Assembly (NCBI GenBank): GCA_918292005.1
Contig: CAKJZJ010000002.1
Coordinates: forward strand, 28,423-92,422
Length of the DNA: 64,000 bases
Direction: 5' to 3'
Source: Clostridiales bacterium
GTDB lineage: Bacteria > Bacillota > Clostridia > Christensenellales > UBA1242
Position numbers and translations under genes: made by a program. Each line of letters opens with the position of its first letter. Position 1 is the first letter of the stretch. This document shows, in pieces, positions 26,118 to 33,866 of the stretch. Below the pieces are notes generated by a model. That model had not been told where the DNA came from, made no database searches, and was given only the letters and a program-made list of their open reading frames with translations.

Positions 26118-26813
26118 ATGGAAGAAATATTTAATTCTATGTATGTTCTAGATGGAACACCACAAATCTGGAAAATTTTAATAAGGTTAGGTTTGGCTAT
26201 TATAGCAGGATTGATGATTGGTTTTGAGAGCAATAGTAGACTAAAAGATGCTGGAATAAAAACTCATACCCTACTCTGCCTAACATCATGTTTGCTAATG
26301 ATAATATCTAAATATGGTTTTTATGAGATAAGTAAATTAGATGGGATACAATATGATGCAGCACGTATTGCATCAACTATTATATCTGGTCTTTGCTTTA
26401 TTGGTGCAGGAATGTTATTTTACAAACAAAACTCAATCAAAGGTCTAACCACTGCCGTATCTCTATGTTTAACTATTGCTATTGGCATGTGCTTCGGCTC
26501 TGGACTATTAATCACAGCAGGGATTATCACTATAGTAGTTATTTTATTACAATTCATCCTACATAAAAACAAAGGCTTTTTCAAAAGAAAAAAACTAATA
26601 GTACTCAATGCCAAATTTTATGCAGAAAATGGGTACATAAAGAGATTTAAAGAAATATTTGATATTGACCATTTTGAACATTTCAGAATTTCTAAAGAAA
26701 ATGACAAGGCTATCATCGAAGTAGAATTTCTATACAAAATCAAAATTTCTAGTGAAGAAATTTTTGAAATAACCAAAAGTGAACCACAAATAATAATGGT
26801 CGAAAAGAATTAA
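26118..26813 (+). CDS. MgtC/SapB-family membrane protein
   Basis: 231 residues. N-terminal half has four or five membrane helices with the MgtC signature: GLMIGFESNSRLKDAGIKTHTLLCLTSCLLMIIS, then DAARIASTIISGLCFIGAGML. The C-terminal 75 residues form a small cytosolic alpha/beta (ACT-like) domain. MgtC proteins help growth at low Mg2+ and modulate ATP synthase or K+ transport in pathogens; in Bacillus the relatives are less defined. AAGGA site before the ATG. Single gene. Confidence 0.9.
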   Translation: MEEIFNSMYVLDGTPQIWKILIRLGLAIIAGLMIGFESNSRLKDAGIKTHTLLCLTSCLLMIISKYGFYEISKLDGIQYDAARIASTIISGLCFIGAGMLFYKQNSIKGLTTAVSLCLTIAIGMCFGSGLLITAGIITIVVILLQFILHKNKGFFKRKKLIVLNAKFYAENGYIKRFKEIFDIDHFEHFRISKENDKAIIEVEFLYKIKISSEEIFEITKSEPQIIMVEKN

Positions 26814-26826
26814 TACAAAAACAAAA

Positions 26827-26852
26827 ACTCTAGCGATTCGCTAGAGTTTTTA
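26827..26852. terminator. Terminator after mgtC-like gene
   Basis: Perfect 21-bp palindrome ACTCTAGCG-N3-CGCTAGAGT followed by T tract on plus; A-rich on the other side. Confidence 0.88.
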
Positions 26853-26900
26853 TTAAAACATCTTTTTATGACCTATTTTTCGCTGAGTATAAACATAAAA

Positions 26901-27575
26901 TTAAAATTTTTTTGAATCATCAAAGCCCGTGTCATAATCAACAGCACCAGAATTATGTTCCACATATTCATTGGATAATGCGCTAAACATACACAGAAAT
27001 GCTTTCGCCGTCTGTCTCGCATCGCCGATCGCACTATGTCTTTGTTCGCTAGATGTGACGAGATTATAATACTTCAATATATTATCAAGCGAACACCTGT
27101 CAAAATCTAGCTTGTTTTGCAATCTAAGAATAAGTGCCATTGTCGCTGTATCAATCGCATTTCGGCTAAACATATTATTATAATCATACGGATTGTTTGA
27201 AATTAACGATTGCATATCTAGTCCAGCATCAACAAACATTTTCTTTAAGAAAGCAATATCAAAGGCGGCATTATGCGCAACTATCGTCATAGGCTCGCTA
27301 TCAAAAAATTTGTTTTGAATATGTTTTAAATCTCTTATTATTTCTTGTGGATATTTCCCTTTTTGATTAATTTCTTGATCGGTTATCCCATGCATCTTTC
27401 TAGCAAATTCGTTACATAGGTATTTACCATCTTTTGATTTGACTAGAGATTCATATTCACCTACAACTTTTCCATCTTTTAATATCACACCCGCAATTTG
27501 CATTAAAGATGCAGTTTGTGGATCGAGACCACCCGTTTCGGTGTCTAATACAAATAATGTGTTATTTATTCTCAT
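26901..27575 (-). CDS. DEDDh 3'-5' exonuclease (DnaQ/PolC-epsilon-like)
   Basis: 224 residues. Exo I FVLDTETGG, Exo II VAHNAAFDIAFL, Exo III HSAIGDARQTA with the catalytic His: a complete DEDDh active site. As a stand-alone domain it could proofread, degrade DNA ends or act on RNA like RNase T/oligoribonuclease relatives; the first 110 residues are closest to DNA polymerase III epsilon-type domains. AGGAG before the ATG. Monocistronic in the accessory region. Confidence 0.9.
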   Translation of the reverse strand: MRINNTLFVLDTETGGLDPQTASLMQIAGVILKDGKVVGEYESLVKSKDGKYLCNEFARKMHGITDQEINQKGKYPQEIIRDLKHIQNKFFDSEPMTIVAHNAAFDIAFLKKMFVDAGLDMQSLISNNPYDYNNMFSRNAIDTATMALILRLQNKLDFDRCSLDNILKYYNLVTSSEQRHSAIGDARQTAKAFLCMFSALSNEYVEHNSGAVDYDTGFDDSKKF

Positions 27576-27707
27576 AATATCTCCTACTCTGATATTACTT
27601 TAACATGAAAAACTCAATAAATCAATATCAAGTTTAAAATCAACACCAAATAGTAGACTTTTCAAATTTACAATATGAATTCAAAATCAATATTAAAATT
27701 TGAATTA

Positions 27708-27789
27708 TATCATGACACAAAAAGACTTTACACCCCTGCTCTACTTTGAAACATTTATATGACCAATTATGGCACAGGAAGATTTTACA
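27708..27789. repeat. Imperfect short repeat after the flavodoxin-like gene
   Basis: A 21-bp core of type ATGRCACARRAAGAYTTTACA occurs at 27712-27732 and 27769-27789 (17 of 21 identical). The second abuts the stop of the 27790 gene. Looks like a duplicated gene end, as seen near ftsW and tRNA-Asn. Confidence 0.4.
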
Positions 27790-28359
27790 CTACTCTTCAT
27801 TGCAAGATTTTGCTATATCGGAAATCTTATTCAATATCATCGAGTTATTCTCAACACTCATCTCATCTGTGTTTAAACACAAAACCATATCTTTCTCTTT
27901 TAGTTGTGCATTAAGTTTTTTAAATATGTATTTGGCTTGTGCTATTGGATTACTCTCATTAAAGTCCCCCTTTAACATTTCAGAAGCACTGCCACCTCCA
28001 ACTAAAAATAGTACAGCCCTTTTAGGATTGAATGAATGTTTATAATTCAAATTAACTTTATTATTATACAAAAAATTAAATCTACTTATCAAACTCAACA
28101 TAGGGCCTGGAAGATTAGACATATAAATTGGACTTGCAATTACAATTATATGATAATCGTCCAATAATAATTTTGAAAAATCATCATTTATACAACATTT
28201 TTTATGCATTGTGCAATAACCACAATCTAGACAAGGCGAAAGATTTTTAAAAGGATTTATTATATCAATTTCTCCTTTAAAATTTTTAGTAAATTCATTA
28301 ATCATTACTGCAGTATTTCCATTTGCTTTTGGACTGCCATTTATAATCAAACATTTCAT
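27790..28359 (-). CDS. Flavodoxin-fold NAD(P)H-dependent oxidoreductase
   Basis: 189 residues. FMN phosphate loop INGSPKANGNT at the N-terminus, a Cys cluster CLDCGYCTMHKKCCINDD after strand two, and VIASPIYMSNLPGPM, as in iron-sulfur-flavoprotein/multimeric flavodoxin reductases (NADPH-dependent FMN reductase family). The Cys set could bind a cluster. Likely electron carrier or quinone/nitro reductase. GAGG site before the ATG. Confidence 0.85.
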   Translation of the reverse strand: MKCLIINGSPKANGNTAVMINEFTKNFKGEIDIINPFKNLSPCLDCGYCTMHKKCCINDDFSKLLLDDYHIIVIASPIYMSNLPGPMLSLISRFNFLYNNKVNLNYKHSFNPKRAVLFLVGGGSASEMLKGDFNESNPIAQAKYIFKKLNAQLKEKDMVLCLNTDEMSVENNSMILNKISDIAKSCNEE

Positions 28360-28426
28360 TTATAATTTTCCTCTAACTGATTTTATCATATATTTCTCTA
28401 TTTTTTATAATTTTTTTATAAAAAAA

Positions 28427-28560
28427 ACAAGCAGAGTTAAATTTTACTCTGCTTACTTATATTCAGCACTACTCCTATCGCACTCATAAAAACCACGAGC
28501 GAAGTTGAGCCAGCGCTGATAAACGGAAGCGGAAGCCCAGTGGAATCGAGCCTATTATGA
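28427..28560 (-). pseudogene. Remnant A: decayed copy of an ftsW 3' end with terminator
   Basis: About 110 bp translate, with one frameshift, to GSIP..GLPLPFISAGSTSLVVFMSAIGVVLNISKQS-like sequence, clearly homologous to the last 40 residues of FtsW (30477-31571). Even the terminator overlapping the stop codon is kept (AGCAGAGT/ACTCTGCT followed by eight T). It lacks any upstream coding part. It lies directly after the deoxyribosyltransferase-like gene and probably terminates it. Confidence 0.85.
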
Positions 28561-28564
28561 ACTG

Positions 28565-28975
28565 TTATAGCACTGAAATTTTTGTCAAATCATTTCCTAT
28601 AATAGTTGGATTGAATCCAATTAATTCATCTTTCAACATATTGTTAGGAATATCGTTTACAAAATAAATTTTTTTATTCATTCTAAATGCATCATATATC
28701 TCAAGAAATGTGGCTCCACCAATGTAGTTTTCTTGCCCATTTTTGTTAAAATTGAGAACCAAAACTGCGTCCATGTTTTTTATTGTTTCTTCGGATTGCC
28801 TAAACATTTTAGCCTTAAAAATATGGTGCTCGGGCGTTCCCCTATATTTCGCCTCTGTTTCTGGTGCATTCCAGCAATTTGGCATGAACACTTTGTGCCC
28901 TAAATTTTCTAGTTTTTGTTTGTAATCTTGCAATTTATCATAAAAAGCTTTACTGCAAATTAGTAATATCTTCAT
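28565..28975 (-). CDS. Nucleoside 2-deoxyribosyltransferase-like protein
   Basis: 136 residues with the fold of this family: N-terminal KILLICSKAF, central DAVLVLNFNK, then GQENYIGGATFLEIYDAF where the Glu would be the catalytic nucleophile. Family members hydrolyse or exchange the N-glycosidic bond of (deoxy)nucleosides; related proteins also occur in phage-defence and signalling loci. AGGAG before the ATG and a TATAAT further up. Flanked on both sides by ftsW 3'-end remnants. Confidence 0.75.
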   Translation of the reverse strand: MKILLICSKAFYDKLQDYKQKLENLGHKVFMPNCWNAPETEAKYRGTPEHHIFKAKMFRQSEETIKNMDAVLVLNFNKNGQENYIGGATFLEIYDAFRMNKKIYFVNDIPNNMLKDELIGFNPTIIGNDLTKISVL

Positions 28976-29035
28976 CTATTTCTCCTATGTGGTAATTATA
29001 ACATATAATACTTGATTATGCATCAAAATTTTTAA

Positions 29036-29100
29036 AAAATTAAAGCAGAGTCAAATTTTACTCTGCTTTGAATCGAACCTGTTACAATTTGTTATTGCAC
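29036..29100 (-). pseudogene. Remnant B: shorter copy of the ftsW 3' end with terminator
   Basis: About 30 bp match the VVTGSI-coding part of ftsW and remnant A, followed after a deletion by the SKQSK-stop codons and the overlapping terminator (AGCAGAGT/ACTCTGCT then T tract). Lies directly after the gene at 29109. Confidence 0.75.
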
Positions 29101-29108
29101 TGAAAAAT

Positions 29109-29663
29109 TTAATATCCTGTGCGTATTTCATAAACCACTATATTTTCGTTATTTACACCAACAGAAATATCAAAACACGCAAATTCGACTATAATATCAA
29201 ACAATTGGTGTTTTGATACATATTCATAGATCTTGTCAAAACATGGTATTTCATCAATATATTTATCAAAGATATTGGTTTTAAAGTTATAATCCGGATT
29301 TTTAAGAGCATCACGAACGGAATAACTAGGGTTTTTGGAAAGAGTGCCAGCCACAAACCCATCCCTAGTAAAGAAAATCTCTCCTACTAGCAACTGATTC
29401 TTTATGTAATTATAAGAACTTACATTTATAGAAAACTTCTCATAACCATATGTTTCTTTCAATAAATCATCTACTGTCACTTTTAACTTAAAAACCCCTC
29501 CCGCTTTTGATTTATCTCTTATTGCATAATATTCTGCAGGGTATTTTTTTATAAAATCTTTAATCAAATCTTGCTGTCCTTGCTTAAAGATTTTTTCTGG
29601 AAATCTATTAAGATTTAACTCCACAATCTTATTGTAGCTTTCTATTTTATTGTTTATTTGCAT
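29109..29663 (-). CDS. Hypothetical protein downstream of exonuclease III gene
   Basis: 184 residues from the ATG at 29663, which has GGAG upstream; the longer frame to 29711 runs deep into the exonuclease gene without a site. Soluble, Tyr/Lys/Asn-rich, mixed alpha/beta, no recognised domain. It overlaps the end of the exonuclease gene by 17 bp, so translation is likely coupled, hinting at a joint role in DNA metabolism or a mobile cassette. Confidence 0.7.
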   Translation of the reverse strand: MQINNKIESYNKIVELNLNRFPEKIFKQGQQDLIKDFIKKYPAEYYAIRDKSKAGGVFKLKVTVDDLLKETYGYEKFSINVSSYNYIKNQLLVGEIFFTRDGFVAGTLSKNPSYSVRDALKNPDYNFKTNIFDKYIDEIPCFDKIYEYVSKHQLFDIIVEFACFDISVGVNNENIVVYEIRTGY

Positions 29664-30411
29664 ATATATCTCCAAAATCAACCAAAATCGGTAAATGATC
29701 ACTATATTCAAGATTTAAAATATTAGCAGATTGCACAATGCTAAACAACCTATCACTACAGTAAATATAGTCAAATCTAAACTTCCAACCGAAATCATCA
29801 CCTAATATTCTTGACCTATATGATCTCCATGTTATTAAGAGTTCGTTATGATGTTTCTCTCTTAATATGTCCACAAAATTACAATCAAATATCTTTTTCT
29901 GTAAAACCCTTTCCTCTTGCAAAAAGCCTGAATGATTTACACAAGATTTAGGATTTGTTAAATCCAATTCTGTTTGTGCAGTATTCATGTCTGCACAAAT
30001 TATTACCGGTTTCTCTTTTTCTAAAAATGAAATATAATCTATAAATTTTTTAACAAACTTCAACTTTACATCTAAACGTGAACTGCCATTTGGAATATAA
30101 GCATTTACCAATTTAAAACTTCCAAAATCCAAAGTTATTACTCTGCCCTCTTCATCCAAAAACCCAAACCCAAACTTAATTGACAATGGCTTAATTTTGG
30201 TTAAAACCATTGTCCCAGAATATCCTTTTTTATGTGCAGGATTGATTATTGTTTGATATCCACAATCTTTAAATATTTCTGCACACACATCTTTGTTTGC
30301 CCTAATTTCTTGAATACAAATTATATCTGCATGGACAGACCTAATCCAATCAACTATTCCATGTTTCATGGATGCCCTTGCACCATTAATATTATATGTC
30401 ACAATCTTCAT
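29647..30411 (-). CDS. xth: Exodeoxyribonuclease III / AP endonuclease
   Basis: 254 residues from the ATG at 30411. ExoIII family of the endonuclease/exonuclease/phosphatase fold: VTYNINGARAS (Asn7-type metal ligand region), ICIQEIRA (catalytic Glu), ICADMNTAQ, WRSYR-x6-GWKFRFDYIYCSDR, and C-terminal SDHLPILVDF with the catalytic His. It cuts 5' to abasic sites and removes 3' blocks in base excision repair. A TGGTACAAT extended -10 lies six bases before the ATG, and no ribosome site is present. Confidence 0.93.
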   Translation of the reverse strand: MKIVTYNINGARASMKHGIVDWIRSVHADIICIQEIRANKDVCAEIFKDCGYQTIINPAHKKGYSGTMVLTKIKPLSIKFGFGFLDEEGRVITLDFGSFKLVNAYIPNGSSRLDVKLKFVKKFIDYISFLEKEKPVIICADMNTAQTELDLTNPKSCVNHSGFLQEERVLQKKIFDCNFVDILREKHHNELLITWRSYRSRILGDDFGWKFRFDYIYCSDRLFSIVQSANILNLEYSDHLPILVDFGDIYANKQ

Positions 30412-30417
30412 GATTTC

Positions 30418-30426
30418 ATTGTACCA
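30418..30426 (-). promoter_or_regulatory. Extended -10 element before exonuclease III (leaderless candidate)
   Basis: TGG-TACAAT on minus, TACAAT at 30418-30423, six bases before the ATG; no strong -35. Confidence 0.5.
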
Positions 30427-30457
30427 CAAAATTAACTAACTTGTATCGTTTTTTTTC

Positions 30458-30489
30458 AAAAAAATTAAGCAAGGCGTTACACCTTGCTT
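30458..30489 (-). terminator. Terminator overlapping the ftsW stop
   Basis: AAGCAAGG/CCTTGCTT stem beginning in the last codons of ftsW, followed by AATTTTTTT on minus. Confidence 0.85.
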
Positions 30490-31571
30490 TGTTTACTTAT
30501 ATTCAGCACCACCCCTATCGCACCCATAAAGACACTGAGACTAGTGCCACCTGCACTCACAAATGGCATAGGTATTCCAGTTGGTGGGATCGAGCCTGTA
30601 ACCACTGCTATATTGATAAGTAATTGTATGGCTATTACAGATATTATTCCACAAGACATATATGTACCCAGTCTATCTCTAGCATTTAGCGATATGAGTA
30701 TGCCCAGGGCTATGATAGTAATGTACACACCTATCACCAGAATAGCACCTATTAGCCCCAATTCTTCACCGATAATAGAAAATATAAAGTCACTCTCGGC
30801 AAATGGCAAAAATAAGTATTTCTGCCTACTATTGAATAATCCCACACCAAAAAGGCCACCTGCGCCCAGAGAATATAATGACTGGATGAGCTGATAGCCT
30901 TCTTCTTTTGGATTTGCCCACGGATTTATAAAGGCTATTAGTCTAGCAAATCTATACGGCTCTATCACAATAAGTCCAATGGCTATAAGGATGGCAGGAA
31001 TGGCTAGTAGTACGAAATGTCTAGCAGATATACCACCAATAAATAGCATTACTACCATAACCAGTCCTACACACATAGTAACACTCATATTTGGCTCTAG
31101 TATTATAAGCAAACACATCACTCCACCCACGCACAATATGGGTAGAATTCCTTTGAATTTTTTGGTCTCGGTATAATTTTTAGACAGATAACATGCAGAG
31201 AATATTACAAAGCCAAATTTCGCCACTTCGCTACTCTGCAGATTTATACCTGCGAAACCTATCCAACGTCTAGCACCATTGGCAGACACCCCTACACCAG
31301 GGACAAATACCAGTAGTAGCAGTAGTATGGATATGCCCACCAAATACCAACGAAATTTATAATATCTATGATAATCAAAATTGGCAGTAAAAATAAGCAT
31401 AGCCAGACCTAGCAAAAAGCCTAGAAACTGCTTTTTGACAAAGTGCATACTATCTGAAAATAACACACTACTAGAATATGAACTCGCACTATATATCATT
31501 ACCATACCAAATAGGCACAAAAATAGCACAAGAGATATTAGCATAATATTTCTAGATTTAGATTTTTGCAT
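30477..31571 (-). CDS. ftsW: Septal peptidoglycan glycosyltransferase FtsW (SEDS family)
   Basis: 364 residues, about nine or ten membrane helices. SEDS signatures: GARRWIGFAGINLQSSEVAKFGFVIF, FAESDFIFSIIGEELGLIG and TGIPMPFVSAGGTSLSVFM. It polymerises lipid II at the septum together with its partner PBP; SpoVE-like roles in spore cortex are also possible. Its start overlaps the end of murD. It closes the rsmH-to-ftsW part of the cluster and its 3' end is copied twice downstream. Confidence 0.95.
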   Translation of the reverse strand: MQKSKSRNIMLISLVLFLCLFGMVMIYSASSYSSSVLFSDSMHFVKKQFLGFLLGLAMLIFTANFDYHRYYKFRWYLVGISILLLLLVFVPGVGVSANGARRWIGFAGINLQSSEVAKFGFVIFSACYLSKNYTETKKFKGILPILCVGGVMCLLIILEPNMSVTMCVGLVMVVMLFIGGISARHFVLLAIPAILIAIGLIVIEPYRFARLIAFINPWANPKEEGYQLIQSLYSLGAGGLFGVGLFNSRQKYLFLPFAESDFIFSIIGEELGLIGAILVIGVYITIIALGILISLNARDRLGTYMSCGIISVIAIQLLINIAVVTGSIPPTGIPMPFVSAGGTSLSVFMGAIGVVLNISKQSKV

Positions 31572-32874
31572 TTGACATTTCCTTTACAATATCTGCAAAA
31601 GCATCTCCACGCTCGGCATACGAGTGAAATTCATCAAAACTAGCACAAGCAGGAGAAAGCAGTATAATATTATGCTCGGTAGCATACTGACATGCAGCAC
31701 GTACAGCATCAAAAAATGATTTATATTGTACAATACTATCGTAAGAGCAACGTTTGGCTGAAGACATGATTTTTTTCCTAGCACTACCGAAAGCGAATAC
31801 TCTAATTATCTTGGTGCCATATTTAGTAAAAATCGCATCAAAATTTAGATTTTTATCTTTGCCACCTAGCAAAAGTACCACACCATCTCCTACACATGAT
31901 AGTGCATTCATAGTGCTATGAATATTGGTACTTTTGCTATCGTCAATATATTTCACTCCACCACACTCTCGCACCGTCTGCAGTCTATGTGGCGCAGGCT
32001 GAAATTGCTTCACAGCACTCACTATGGCGTCTCTGTCACATTTGGCAAGAATTCCCACTAGAATAGCTGCCAAAATATCTTCTAATACGATTACATTGGC
32101 GCCTAAATCATCTACACTAATTATCTCGCCCGTCATCCTAGATATGCTTGAGTAAATTTTGCCATTACGTACATACACACCATGTACTTTTTCATATTTG
32201 GATATGTAATATTTTTTAGCCAAAATATTCTCTGTCTTGGACATCAATAATTGGTCATCTGCATTTAATACTACTATAGATTTTTCATTACAATTTTTTA
32301 GCAGACCTAATTTGCACTTTACATAATTATCAAAAGTTTTGTGCCTATCTATGTGATCTTCGGCAATATTAAGAATTACCGATATATATGGTCTAAATAG
32401 ATTGGTAGTTTCTAATTGAAAAGAACTAACTTCACACACTAGATAATCATAATCCACACCATAGGCAAGGCTCAGTGGTTTGCCTATATTACCATATGCT
32501 GCTGTACAATATTTGGTGGCTAGGATATCTGCAACCAGTGATGTGGTAGTAGTCTTGCCATTGGTACCTGTAATAGCCACTATAGGAGATGATGTAAACC
32601 AATAACCAAATTCTAATTCGCCAATAATTTTGATACCCATTCTCTCTGCATAAACTAGATATTTATTGTAAACCGATATCCCAGGAGACACGACAATCAA
32701 ATCAAAATTTCTAATAAATTTATGTGATAGATGAGATATATATTTACCACCATCAATTTTTTTTGCACCATCGTAAATGGTATAGTTGACACCGATTTTT
32801 TTACACACAGACTCCACTGCTTGACCACTAGCACCATAGCCCATTATTAAAATATTTTCATAATCAAAATCCAT
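31558..32874 (-). CDS. murD: UDP-N-acetylmuramoylalanine-D-glutamate ligase
   Basis: 438 residues. N-terminal MGYGASGQAVESV Rossmann-like UDP-binding domain, ATP loop AITGTNGKTTTTSL, NIAEDHIDRHKTFDNY, and HRLQTVRECGGVKYIDDSKSTN, all typical of MurD. Adds D-Glu to UDP-MurNAc-L-Ala. TAGGTG site before the ATG, seven bases after mraY. Overlaps ftsW by 14 bp. Confidence 0.97.
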   Translation of the reverse strand: MDFDYENILIMGYGASGQAVESVCKKIGVNYTIYDGAKKIDGGKYISHLSHKFIRNFDLIVVSPGISVYNKYLVYAERMGIKIIGELEFGYWFTSSPIVAITGTNGKTTTTSLVADILATKYCTAAYGNIGKPLSLAYGVDYDYLVCEVSSFQLETTNLFRPYISVILNIAEDHIDRHKTFDNYVKCKLGLLKNCNEKSIVVLNADDQLLMSKTENILAKKYYISKYEKVHGVYVRNGKIYSSISRMTGEIISVDDLGANVIVLEDILAAILVGILAKCDRDAIVSAVKQFQPAPHRLQTVRECGGVKYIDDSKSTNIHSTMNALSCVGDGVVLLLGGKDKNLNFDAIFTKYGTKIIRVFAFGSARKKIMSSAKRCSYDSIVQYKSFFDAVRAACQYATEHNIILLSPACASFDEFHSYAERGDAFADIVKEMSNAKI

Positions 32875-32881
32875 ATCACAC

Positions 32882-33862
32882 CTACAAATACAACGTTATT
32901 GTCAAAATACCTATTATTAATGTCACTATTATATATATTGTGACAACTTTGTTTTCATTACAATATTGTTCGAAATGATGATGAAGTGGAGCCATTTTAA
33001 ATATTCTTTTATGCGTGAGTTTATAATAAGACACCTGAATTATAACACTGAGTACTGTTAGCACATACGCAATACCAACGATGCATATTAGTAGATAATT
33101 TTGAGTAAGTACCACCATAGATGCCAAATATCCACCTATCGCCAATGAACCAGTATCACCCATGAATACTTTAGCCGGATAACCATTGTAACACAAAAAT
33201 CCTAGTAGTCCACCCACAACACCCATTGATACTATATTTAGATGTTCCATCTCGCTATATAGTGCCCCACTCCAATTCCTAGATATGAGAAAAAATATCA
33301 CAGTCAGGACTATTATTACCACACTACTTACACCTGCACATAGTCCATCTAGACCATCTATTAGATTGACACCATTGACAACTGCCAAATAGACGAATAT
33401 TACAAATGGTATTATCCAAAATCCAATATCGATAGTTGCATCACTAAAGGGAATACTAATGAGCCCGCCATTCATCTTTGAGAAATATACAAAAAGTGCA
33501 ATCGCAATAGAAATACCTAATTGTCCAACTATTTTTTGATATGGTTTCAACCCTTCATTTTGATGATATTTTACCTTGATATAATCGTCCAAAAATCCCA
33601 CTATACCAAAAAATAATAGAGACAATATCGAAATAGTAGCAAACGTATTTTCTTTACCAAAAAAGATAAAATAACCTATAACTGCAGACACAATAAAAAT
33701 GATACCACCCATAGTAGGTGTACCAGCCTTGGTCTTGTGCTTTTCCACATATATAAGTATATTCTGACCGAATTTAATTTTATGCAACCACCTAATAATA
33801 TATGGTGCAATTACAACCGACACGACGAAACATATTATTAGGTTTATGAGACCATATTTCAT
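32882..33862 (-). CDS. mraY: Phospho-N-acetylmuramoyl-pentapeptide transferase
   Basis: 326 residues from the ATG at 33862 (MKYGLINLII), with GGAAAA upstream; a TTG at 33877 would overlap the murE stop. Ten membrane helices; TPTMGGI, FLDDYIKVK (catalytic Asp pair), NGVNLIDGLDGLCAG, FMGDTGSLAIGG and MAPLHHHFE are classic MraY segments. Makes lipid I on the inner membrane face. Directly follows murE; murF, normally between the two, is absent. Confidence 0.97.
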   Translation of the reverse strand: MKYGLINLIICFVVSVVIAPYIIRWLHKIKFGQNILIYVEKHKTKAGTPTMGGIIFIVSAVIGYFIFFGKENTFATISILSLLFFGIVGFLDDYIKVKYHQNEGLKPYQKIVGQLGISIAIALFVYFSKMNGGLISIPFSDATIDIGFWIIPFVIFVYLAVVNGVNLIDGLDGLCAGVSSVVIIVLTVIFFLISRNWSGALYSEMEHLNIVSMGVVGGLLGFLCYNGYPAKVFMGDTGSLAIGGYLASMVVLTQNYLLICIVGIAYVLTVLSVIIQVSYYKLTHKRIFKMAPLHHHFEQYCNENKVVTIYIIVTLIIGILTITLYL

Positions 33863-33866
33863 AGTA

